Shown: one piece after another, positions 1-6,749 of the stretch | Layout: each line of letters begins with the position of its first letter | Position numbering within the stretch: the first letter of the stretch is position 1 | Origin: an uncultured Lachnospiraceae bacterium | GTDB taxonomy: Bacteria > Bacillota > Clostridia > Lachnospirales > Lachnospiraceae | Length of the DNA: 12,765 nt | Direction: 5' to 3' | NCBI GenBank assembly: GCA_910577065.1 | Contig: CAJTLD010000012.1 | Coordinates: 1-12,765 of the forward strand | The notes under the pieces: generated by a model | Database searches by the model: none | The model's input: only the letters and a program-made list of their open reading frames with translations | What the model was told of the DNA's origin: nothing | Translations under genes and position numbers: made by a program

Positions 1-18
1 TTTAGGAGGGAACCATTT

Positions 19-2772
19 ATGAAGCTGAGACGATGGGTATCTGTTTCTTTGGCAGCGGCTTTGGCCCTGTCTGCGGCAGCGCCGTCTGCCGTTGAGGCAA
101 AAGAAACGCAAATGGTAAAAACCGGTGAAGTATCGCAGGCAGACGGAGGACTTGGGGAACTGCCGGGTAATGGCGAATTGTTTGCCGGGTATGTAGATAG
201 GCTTTTTTATGGGGAAAGCGGTATTTCCACACTGGGAGATTACGGCGCCGACAGGCTTTCCGGCACAGATCTGCATGTTTATACGGTTTTAAAAGACCGG
301 ATAGGCAAAATTGCGGCGGGAGAACTGGCGAGTACCAGTATTACAGTGCCTTTTGAAGATACCGTTATGGCAAAGACAGAATGGACGGCCGGGGATTTGG
401 GGCTAAACAGATTTGATTCACCTCAACAGGCGATGAATGCCTGGTGCGATATGTATTTTCCGGATACAAAGCTGCTGCAGTCCTGCCTGACGGCAGACTG
501 TCCGTTGGAGATGTTTTGGTATGATAAAACGAGCGGATTTGCTATGAACAATGAACTGAGCTTTATTCTGCGCGGAGATCGCCTGGAGGTACGCGGGCTT
601 GAACAGGGGCTTATATTTGAATTTTCCGTAGCGATGGAATATCAGGATAGAAGCGCGCCCGATCCGACGCTTGCAGTGGACGCATCTCTTTTACAGACTG
701 TGCAGGCAGCCGCCGATAATGCCCGGAATATCGTAAGAAAAAATCGATATAAACAGGATTTTGCAAAACTGGATGCATACAGGGAGGAAATCTGCCGTCT
801 TACCAGTTATAATGAATCCGCTGCAGAGGAACCGGATACGCCTTACGGCAACCCATGGCAGATGATATGGGTATTTGACGGAGATCCGGATACCAATGTG
901 GTATGTGAAGGATATGCCAAAGCATTCCAGTACCTGTGTGATTTGTCTGATTTTACAAGCCCCGACATCTGCTGTTATACGGTTACCGGAGCAATGGACG
1001 GCGGAACGGGCGCAGGCGGACATATGTGGAATATTGTCACGATGGACGACAAAAAGAATTACCTGGCAGATATCACCAATTGCGACGAGGGGACGATTGG
1101 CGCGGACGATCTGTTATTCCTTTGCGGCGCGCAGGGCAGCGTATCCGGGGGATACAACGTTTCGGTACCGGGAGGGCGGATTGTGTATGCATATGATGCG
1201 GATCAGGGGTATGGTCCTAATATGCCGGAACTCTACGGCGATATTTTAACGCTTTCTGCAGCGAAATACGAATATAAAGCGCCGCAGGGCATTGTGGCGT
1301 CCGGGAAATACGGCGAAGCAATTTCATGGGTTTTAAAAGAAGGAGGCACGCTGCAGATAACCGGGACCGGGATGATGCCGGATGCCGACGCGCAAGAGGA
1401 GGAGTTCTGGGAAACGGTTCCCTGGGACGCATACCGCGCCGATATCAAAAGAGTGGAAATTGGCGAAGGGATTACGGGGATTGGCATGGCGGCTTTCTTT
1501 AACTGCCCGAATTTAGAAGCGGCTGTTTTGCCGGACAGCCTGGAACAAATCGGAGCAGCGGCATTTGCAGGATGCGGGCAGCTAAAGAATATAACGTTTG
1601 GTCCGCGGCTGGCCTATATTGTAGACATGGCGTTTGAACTGTGCACAGGCCTTACGGAGATCAAAATTCCGGAAAGCGTGGCATATATAGGGAGACGGGC
1701 TTTTCGGATGTGCGAGGGCTTAAAAGACGTATGGTTTGACGGAGGGCTTCCGGAACAGTTTGACAATACCGCTTTTGCAGAAAATACGCTGACGTTCCAT
1801 ATTTCCAACGCCTATAAAGAAGAATGGAAAGATCTGATGGACGCGGATCTTGGCGGCGCAAAAATTACCTGGTCGTTTTTCTGCATTTCCCATACCTGGG
1901 AAACAGAGTACCGTGTGGACCGTGAGGCGGACTGTACGGCGGCGGGAAGCGAATCGCTTCATTGCGCTGCATGCGGTACGGTTAAGGAAACGCGTGAAAT
2001 TCCGCCAAAAGGCCACAGCATAACAAAGACGCATGCGGTAACGGCGACATGCGCAACGCCGGGCAATATCGAATATTATACCTGCGGAACATGCCATAAG
2101 CTGTTTCGCGACGCCGGGGGCGCATCCGAACTTACGGCGGCGGATACGGTTGTCTACGCGGAGCACCGTTATGAAACCGTTTTTATACAGGCAACGCCTT
2201 CCCAGGACGGCAGCATTGCAAAAAAATGCGCATCCTGCGGCAGTATTTTGGAACAACAGATTATTTATTCCCCGAAGGCGGCTACGCTTGCGGCGGATGC
2301 TTACACGTATACCGGAAAAGAAATAAGGCCGGCCGTTACCGTGACGGACAGCAGCGGAAATCCGGTTGCGCCAGGCAGTTATACCGTATCTTACAGCAAT
2401 AACAAAGAGGTTGGGACGGCTGCCATAAGCGTCACTTTTTCAGGGAATTACAGCGGGACGCTGACCAAAACGTTTGTGATTAACCCCAAAGGGACGTCCA
2501 TTTCCAAACTGAAATCCAAAGCCAAAGGTATGACTATACAGTGGAAAAAGCAGGCTTCACAGACTTCCGGATACCAGATCCAGTATGCGTTAAAACGGAA
2601 TTTTAAGGGCGCGAAAACCATTAAAATCGGAAACAGCAAAACAAAAACCAAAACGATTTCTAAACTGAAATCCAAAACCAAGTACTATGTCCGGATCCGT
2701 ACGTTTAAAAAAGTAAAAGGGACGTTATACTTTTCGGGCTGGTCAAAAGATAAGAATATCAAAACCAAATAG
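19..2772 (+). CDS. Secreted transglutaminase-like / leucine-rich repeat / fibronectin-like multidomain protein
   Basis: 917 aa, starting at an ATG 8 bases after AGGAGGG (4-10). Residues 1-27 form a signal peptide: a basic KLRR start, an Ala/Leu-rich core, and a likely signal peptidase I cut after VEA (27). After an undefined N-terminal region comes a transglutaminase-like (papain-fold) domain around 240-370. Its Cys-His-Asp triad is visible: C296 in VCEGYAKAF, H335 in GHMWNIV and D351 in YLADITN. Residues about 475-600 hold BspA-type (LRR_5) repeats of the form 'aFxxCxxLxxixiPxsvxxIg'. Three CxxC modules follow (C649/C652, C689/C692, C737/C740), each with upstream His/Cys, possibly zinc or disulfide modules. 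Then come an Ig-like domain (about 750-825) and a Lys-rich fibronectin III-like tail (about 826-917). I see no LPxTG or transmembrane anchor, so it is probably released or held by its basic tail. The triad suggests a cysteine peptidase or transglutaminase; the substrate is unknown. Domain calls are from family knowledge; export and activity are inferred. Confidence 0.88.
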   Translation: MKLRRWVSVSLAAALALSAAAPSAVEAKETQMVKTGEVSQADGGLGELPGNGELFAGYVDRLFYGESGISTLGDYGADRLSGTDLHVYTVLKDRIGKIAAGELASTSITVPFEDTVMAKTEWTAGDLGLNRFDSPQQAMNAWCDMYFPDTKLLQSCLTADCPLEMFWYDKTSGFAMNNELSFILRGDRLEVRGLEQGLIFEFSVAMEYQDRSAPDPTLAVDASLLQTVQAAADNARNIVRKNRYKQDFAKLDAYREEICRLTSYNESAAEEPDTPYGNPWQMIWVFDGDPDTNVVCEGYAKAFQYLCDLSDFTSPDICCYTVTGAMDGGTGAGGHMWNIVTMDDKKNYLADITNCDEGTIGADDLLFLCGAQGSVSGGYNVSVPGGRIVYAYDADQGYGPNMPELYGDILTLSAAKYEYKAPQGIVASGKYGEAISWVLKEGGTLQITGTGMMPDADAQEEEFWETVPWDAYRADIKRVEIGEGITGIGMAAFFNCPNLEAAVLPDSLEQIGAAAFAGCGQLKNITFGPRLAYIVDMAFELCTGLTEIKIPESVAYIGRRAFRMCEGLKDVWFDGGLPEQFDNTAFAENTLTFHISNAYKEEWKDLMDADLGGAKITWSFFCISHTWETEYRVDREADCTAAGSESLHCAACGTVKETREIPPKGHSITKTHAVTATCATPGNIEYYTCGTCHKLFRDAGGASELTAADTVVYAEHRYETVFIQATPSQDGSIAKKCASCGSILEQQIIYSPKAATLAADAYTYTGKEIRPAVTVTDSSGNPVAPGSYTVSYSNNKEVGTAAISVTFSGNYSGTLTKTFVINPKGTSISKLKSKAKGMTIQWKKQASQTSGYQIQYALKRNFKGAKTIKIGNSKTKTKTISKLKSKTKYYVRIRTFKKVKGTLYFSGWSKDKNIKTK
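2501..2681 (+). repeat. Pair of 25-base near-identical repeats inside the fibronectin-like tail
   Basis: Bases 2501-2525 and 2657-2681 agree at 23 of 25 positions (core AAACTGAAATCCAAA). Both encode ISKLKSK, once at the start and once late in the Lys-rich C-terminal domain of the secreted protein. Confidence 0.7.
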
Positions 2773-2810
2773 TCTTGCGGACATCCCTATTATATGTTAA
2801 AGTATATCCA

Positions 2811-2835
2811 TGCGCCTGCCGTCAAAGCAGGCGCA
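2811..2835 (+). terminator. GC-rich hairpin after the secreted-protein gene (weak or atypical terminator)
   Basis: Perfect 9-bp inverted repeat TGCGCCTGC / GCAGGCGCA around the 7-base loop CGTCAAA, 39 bases after the stop codon. The stem is strong, but what follows is GGAAATTTATC rather than a T run. Intrinsic termination would be inefficient, and the hairpin could instead protect the 3' end or sit in the gltX leader. I found no convincing sigma-A promoter between it and gltX. Confidence 0.5.
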
Positions 2836-2927
2836 GGAAATTTATCAGTGTGAAATGATGCGCTTGAAGGCGTTTTGGCACAAAGCGTTTTTGGAACGCG
2901 CAGTAATACAAATAGGGAGGAAGCGCA

Positions 2928-4376
2928 ATGAGCAAAATAAGGACAAGGTTTGCCCCAAGCCCTACCGGGCGGATGCATGTCGGAAATTTGAGAACCGCAT
3001 TGTATGCGTATCTGATTGCAAAGCATGCAGGCGGCGATTTTATTTTGAGGATAGAGGATACCGATCAGGAACGTTATGTAGAAGGCGCGTTAGATATTAT
3101 TTACCGTACCTTACAAAACGCCGGGCTTATACACGACGAAGGGCCGGATAAAGACGGCGGCGCAGGGCCGTATGTGCAGAGCGAGCGCCAGGCAAAGGGC
3201 ATTTATCTTGCATATGCAAAACAGTTAATTGAAAAAGGGGAAGCGTATTACTGTTTCTGCGATAAGGAGCGTTTAGAAAGCTTAAAGCAGACCGTGGCGG
3301 GCAAAGAGATTATTCTTTACGATAAACACTGCCTGAATTTAACGCAGCCGGAGATCCAAGAAAAACTTTCGTCCGGCGTTCCGTATGTCATCCGCCAGAA
3401 CAATCCGCGCACAGGCACGACGACGTTCCAGGATGAGATTTACGGCGATATTACGGTAGAAAATGCAGAACTTGACGATATGATCCTGATCAAATCCGAC
3501 GGTTATCCGACGTATAATTTCGCCAATGTCGTAGACGATCATCTGATGGGTATTACCCACATTGTAAGGGGGAACGAATACCTTTCTTCTTCGCCCAAAT
3601 ACAACCGTCTTTACGAAGCGTTTGGCTGGGAAGTCCCGGTATATGTACACTGCCCGCTGATTACCAACGAGGAGCGCCAGAAGCTAAGCAAGCGCAGCGG
3701 GCACTCTTCCTATGAAGATTTGATCGAACAGGGATTTTTGTCGGAGGCTGTGATTAACTTTGTGGCTCTTTTGGGATGGAGCCCTTCCGAAAACCGTGAG
3801 ATATTTAGCTTACAGGAACTGACGGAAGCGTTTGATTACCATCATATGAGCAAATCTCCGGCGGTTTTTGACGTTACCAAACTGAAGTGGATGAACGGAG
3901 AATATTTAAAGGCAATGGATTTTGGGCGTTTTTACGAAATGGCGGAGCCTTATCTCAAAAAGACCATAACAAAGGATTACGACTTAAGGAAAATCGCGAA
4001 GCTGGTGCAGACACGGATTGAAATTTTTCCGGATATTGCGGAGCACATTGACTTCTTCGAAGAACTGCCCGAATATGATACGGCGATGTATACCCATAAG
4101 AAGATGAAGACCAATGAAGAAACGTCCCTCGCCGTACTTTCAGAAATCCTTCCGCTGTTGGAAGCGCAGGAGGATTATGGCAACGACGCTTTGTATACGG
4201 CGATATCGTCCTTTGTCAAGGAAAAGGGCTATAAAAACGGTTACGTGCTCTGGCCCTTGCGCACCGCAGTTTCCGGCAAACAGATGACGCCGGGCGGAGC
4301 GACCGAAATTATGGAGATCCTCGGCAAAGAAGAATCATTAAAAAGGATCCGCGCCGGGATTGAAAAACTATCTTAA
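2928..4376 (+). CDS. gltX: Glutamyl-tRNA synthetase
   Basis: 482 aa, the usual length for bacterial GluRS, a cytosolic class I synthetase that charges tRNA-Glu (and tRNA-Gln in organisms using the amidotransferase route). The ATG follows AGGGAGG with good spacing, and the protein opens with the family signature RFAPSPTGRMHVGN, whose MHVGN (16-20) is the HIGH motif. The second signature is KLSKR at 252-256. C109-x-C111 with Y131-x3-C135 matches the spacing of the zinc ligands of E. coli GluRS, so a zinc site is likely. The C-terminal helical anticodon-binding part ends in a typical WPLR(T)AVSGK...PGG segment. No T-box leader fits in the 155 bases upstream. The helicase gene follows after 15 bases, so the two are probably cotranscribed. 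Whether the enzyme is discriminating or non-discriminating cannot be read from the sequence. Confidence 0.97.
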   Translation: MSKIRTRFAPSPTGRMHVGNLRTALYAYLIAKHAGGDFILRIEDTDQERYVEGALDIIYRTLQNAGLIHDEGPDKDGGAGPYVQSERQAKGIYLAYAKQLIEKGEAYYCFCDKERLESLKQTVAGKEIILYDKHCLNLTQPEIQEKLSSGVPYVIRQNNPRTGTTTFQDEIYGDITVENAELDDMILIKSDGYPTYNFANVVDDHLMGITHIVRGNEYLSSSPKYNRLYEAFGWEVPVYVHCPLITNEERQKLSKRSGHSSYEDLIEQGFLSEAVINFVALLGWSPSENREIFSLQELTEAFDYHHMSKSPAVFDVTKLKWMNGEYLKAMDFGRFYEMAEPYLKKTITKDYDLRKIAKLVQTRIEIFPDIAEHIDFFEELPEYDTAMYTHKKMKTNEETSLAVLSEILPLLEAQEDYGNDALYTAISSFVKEKGYKNGYVLWPLRTAVSGKQMTPGGATEIMEILGKEESLKRIRAGIEKLS

Positions 4377-4391
4377 CTCTAAGGAATTTCT

Positions 4392-6221
4392 ATGGAACAG
4401 AATCTGAATGACGCCCAGATGCAGGCGGTTCTGCATCTGGACGGTCCTATGTTAGCGCTTGCCGGGCCTGGCTCCGGCAAGACGACCGTAATTACCCAAA
4501 GAATCGAACACTTAATCAAAAGCGCCGGGACGGATCCGTCGCATATCCTGGTCATTACGTTTACCAAGGCGGCGGCAGGAGAAATGAAGGAACGTTTTTT
4601 AAAACGGATGCCGCAGCAGGGGCGCGTTACATTCGGCACATTCCACGCGGTTTTTTTCCTGATCTTAAAATGCGCTTATGGGTATAACGCTTCTAATATT
4701 ATCCGGGAAGAGGAACGGATGCAGTTTATGCGCGGAACGATTCATTCGATGGGAATGGAATGCGACGATGAAAACGAACTGGCGCAAAACCTGCTGTCAG
4801 AAATCGGATTTTTGAAAAACGGCAGGATTTCACTATCGAATTACTATCCTTTAAACTGTGCAAAAGAGATATTTTGCACGGTATGGGAAGAATACCAAAA
4901 TTTTTTGCGCCGCCATCGCAAAATTGATTTCGACGATATGTTAGTTTATACGTACGAGCTGTTCCGGGAACGAAAAGATATTCTGGCCGCATGGCAGGAA
5001 AAATACCGTTATATCCTGATTGATGAATTTCAGGATATCAACCGGATTCAGTACGATATCGTGCGCATGCTTGCGGGGACGAAGAAAAACCTCTTTATAG
5101 TTGGAGACGACGATCAGTCCATTTACCGTTTTCGGGGCGCAAAACCGGAGATTATGCTTCATATGCCAAAAGATTACCCGGACGTAAAAATTGTGTCCCT
5201 TCCTTATAACTACCGCTGCCCGCAGGATGTGGTGCAGATGGCCTCCAAAATTATAAGCTGCAACAAAGAGCGCTTTCCCAAAGAGATCCAGGCCGCAAAA
5301 AAAGATACGGGTTCTATTACAATGGAAGTATGCAAGACGCAGCGGGAGGAGAATTTGACGGTTATCGGGCGCATCCGCGCAGGAACTGTCCCGCTGTCAC
5401 AGACAGCGGTTTTGTTCCGTACCAATACGCAGGCCAGGATTCTGATGGAACAGCTTATGGAATATAATATTCCGTTTATCGCAAAAGACCGGGTTCCCGA
5501 CATATACAGCCACTGGATAGCAAAGGATCTGTTTGCCTACATGCGGCTTGCGCAGGGAAGCCGCAGACGGCAGGACTTTCTGAATATCATGAACCGCCCA
5601 AAGCGTTATATAAGCCGGGAAAGCCTGGAGCAGGAAACGGTATCCTTTGAAGCATGGCAGGCGTTTTATGCAGAGCAGCCCTGGGTGGAAGAACGCATTT
5701 TGCGGCTGCGCGGGGATTTGGAGGTAATCCGCGCTATGCGGCCGTTTGCGGCGGTGAATTATATCCGAAAGGCAGTGGGGTATGACGGTTTTTTGGCAGA
5801 ATACGCCGGATTCCGCGGCATTAACCAGGATAATCTGCTGGAGACGGCGGACGCTTTGCAGGAGGGCAGCAGCCAGTTTTCTTCTTTTGAAGAGTGGTTT
5901 TCTTATATTGAAGAATACCAAAAGAAGCTTGTATTACTGTACCGGCGGCAGCAGGAACAAAAGGAGGCGGTGACGCTTGCAACCTTTCACAGCGCAAAAG
6001 GTCTGGAATTTGATACGGTACATATTATTGACGCCAATGAAGGCGTTACGCCTTACAAGAAGGCGGTTCTGCCTGCGGAAATGGAAGAAGAGCGCCGGAT
6101 GTTTTACGTGGGGGTTACGCGCGCAAAGAAAAAGCTGCATTTGTATGCGGTAAAAAAGATAAACAACCATGATGCGGAAGTGTCGAGGTTTTTGATAGAA
6201 GCGGGGTTTGATACGGTTTGA
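4392..6221 (+). CDS. UvrD/PcrA-like superfamily 1 ATP-dependent DNA helicase (compact)
   Basis: 609 aa; the ATG follows AAGGA (4381-4385). All main SF1A helicase motifs are present: a Q-motif LNDAQMQAV (5-13), Walker A GPGSGKT (25-31), Walker B DEFQD (211-215), motif III VGDDDQSIYRFRG (237 on), motif IV YNYRCP, motif V TFHSAKGLEF (531 on) and motif VI VGVTRAKKK (573 on) with R577 as likely arginine finger. It should unwind DNA 3' to 5' in repair or replication-conflict resolution. It is shorter than PcrA/UvrD (about 720-740 aa) and stops about 30 residues after motif VI. It therefore lacks the C-terminal Tudor-like tail by which PcrA contacts RNA polymerase. It is likely a lineage-specific paralogue rather than the essential PcrA, so no symbol is given. 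It sits 15 bases after gltX and ends in a strong hairpin. Confidence 0.93.
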   Translation: MEQNLNDAQMQAVLHLDGPMLALAGPGSGKTTVITQRIEHLIKSAGTDPSHILVITFTKAAAGEMKERFLKRMPQQGRVTFGTFHAVFFLILKCAYGYNASNIIREEERMQFMRGTIHSMGMECDDENELAQNLLSEIGFLKNGRISLSNYYPLNCAKEIFCTVWEEYQNFLRRHRKIDFDDMLVYTYELFRERKDILAAWQEKYRYILIDEFQDINRIQYDIVRMLAGTKKNLFIVGDDDQSIYRFRGAKPEIMLHMPKDYPDVKIVSLPYNYRCPQDVVQMASKIISCNKERFPKEIQAAKKDTGSITMEVCKTQREENLTVIGRIRAGTVPLSQTAVLFRTNTQARILMEQLMEYNIPFIAKDRVPDIYSHWIAKDLFAYMRLAQGSRRRQDFLNIMNRPKRYISRESLEQETVSFEAWQAFYAEQPWVEERILRLRGDLEVIRAMRPFAAVNYIRKAVGYDGFLAEYAGFRGINQDNLLETADALQEGSSQFSSFEEWFSYIEEYQKKLVLLYRRQQEQKEAVTLATFHSAKGLEFDTVHIIDANEGVTPYKKAVLPAEMEEERRMFYVGVTRAKKKLHLYAVKKINNHDAEVSRFLIEAGFDTV

Positions 6222-6222
6222 A

Positions 6223-6252
6223 AAGAGGCATAGCTTATTTGCTATGCCTCTT
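6223..6252. terminator. Bidirectional hairpin terminator between convergent helicase and DUF1292 genes
   Basis: Perfect 12-bp inverted repeat AAGAGGCATAGC / GCTATGCCTCTT with a 6-base loop TTATTT. It begins two bases after the helicase stop and includes the stop and last codons of the DUF1292 gene on the other strand. The T run is short on both strands: CTCTT then C rightward, CTCTTTTC leftward. The leftward direction therefore looks the better terminator. Confidence 0.8.
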
Positions 6253-6553
6253 CAAATTCCGCTTCATCAAGCAGTTCGTCAAACCGTTCTTCGACGGCTT
6301 CAAGTTCTTCGTCGCTTTGAATGTTTTCCATGGAGGGGTTTCCGTCCTCGTCTTCAAAATAGCGGAAGATATAAATTTCACCCTCTTCGTTTTCTTCACC
6401 GTTTTCATCCAATGGCATCAGCGCGATATAATCCTGATCTCCAATATCGAAAATTGTAATGATTTCACATTCGGCCTGCGTACCGTCGTCGAGTTCAAGC
6501 GTAACCAGAATATCCTCTTCATCGGGTAACGTAAAATTGTCCTGATTGTCCAT
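6242..6553 (-). CDS. DUF1292 family small acidic protein
   Basis: 103 aa, transcribed leftward, with a strong ribosome site AAAGGAG a few bases before the ATG. The protein is very acidic (runs such as DENGEENEEGE and ESDEELE-like segments in the C-terminal half) and has the DUF1292 (YrzB-like) layout: an N-terminal DEEDILVTLELDDG strand pair, then a YIALMPL core, then an IYIFRY strand and an acidic helical tail. In many Firmicutes this family sits by alaS-ruvX (yrrK); here it is alone, bounded by convergent and divergent neighbours. The function is unknown. It has its own promoter and its own terminator, so it is monocistronic. Confidence 0.9.
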   Translation of the reverse strand: MDNQDNFTLPDEEDILVTLELDDGTQAECEIITIFDIGDQDYIALMPLDENGEENEEGEIYIFRYFEDEDGNPSMENIQSDEELEAVEERFDELLDEAEFEEA

Positions 6554-6585
6554 AATAATCTCCTTTCCATAGCGGATATGTATTT

Positions 6586-6613
6586 GTTAAAAGAACTTGC
6601 GGGAACTCTTAAC
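6586..6613 (-). other. Hairpin in the DUF1292 5' leader
   Basis: In the leftward leader, GUUAAGAG (6606-6613) can pair with CUUUUAAC (6586-6593) as 8 bp including one G-U, around a 12-base loop. The stem is weaker on the rightward strand, where the wobble becomes an A-C mismatch. It lies between the predicted start of transcription (about 6623) and the ribosome site. It could be a stability element or chance. Confidence 0.3.
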
Positions 6614-6629
6614 AACAATACCTGCGCAT

Positions 6630-6658
6630 ATTATATAATAGTTTACACAATAATTCAA
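6630..6658 (-). promoter_or_regulatory. Sigma-A promoter for the DUF1292 gene
   Basis: Read leftward: -35 TTGAAT (6653-6658), a 17-bp spacer, and a perfect -10 TATAAT (6630-6635). Transcription would start near 6623, giving a leader of about 70 bases. The -10 is half of the palindrome ATTATATAAT (6630-6639). Confidence 0.65.
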
Positions 6659-6675
6659 TAAGTTAAGAAAAAAGA

Positions 6676-6705
6676 TATACAAATTGGTGGAACAAATGCT
6701 ATAAT
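6676..6705 (+). promoter_or_regulatory. Extended -10 sigma-A promoter for the GlgX-like / DUF5662 / trpS unit
   Basis: TGCTATAAT (6697-6705) is a perfect extended -10 element. TATACA (6676-6681), 18 bp upstream, is a 4/6 match to the -35 consensus. The start would be near 6712, about 38 bases before the ATG at 6750. This is the best rightward promoter before the three-gene unit. A second, weaker candidate is TTAACA (6609-6614), 17 bp, TATATA (6632-6637). Confidence 0.65.
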
Positions 6706-6735
6706 AAAAAAGTACTTGCATAGCTTAAGATGAAA

Positions 6736-6742
6736 AGGTGAG
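6736..6742 (+). promoter_or_regulatory. Ribosome binding site that fixes the GlgX-like start at 6750
   Basis: AGGTGAG ends 7 bases before the ATG at 6750. An in-frame GTG at 6738 lies inside this site, with no suitable site of its own, so the GTG is unlikely to be the start. Confidence 0.75.
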
Positions 6743-6749
6743 AAAATAT

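Noticed and set aside
1720..2256. 178-codon open frame on the minus strand inside the secreted-protein gene
   Set aside because: Lies wholly antisense to a well-supported gene, has no ribosome site, and its Arg/Cys-rich composition is that of a complementary-strand shadow.
2773..2927. T-box riboswitch upstream of gltX
   Set aside because: The 155 bases hold only one compact hairpin; there is no recognisable T-box sequence and no antiterminator/terminator pair.
2810..3151. 113-codon open frame overlapping the start of gltX in another frame
   Set aside because: Begins in the hairpin, has no ribosome site and runs out of frame through the conserved GluRS N-terminus.
5397..5921. 174-codon open frame on the minus strand inside the helicase gene
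   Set aside because: Antisense shadow of a gene with all helicase motifs; no ribosome site and no recognisable domain.
6738..6749. GTG start four codons upstream for the GlgX-like protein
   Set aside because: The GTG is part of the ribosome site AGGTGAG that serves the ATG at 6750.
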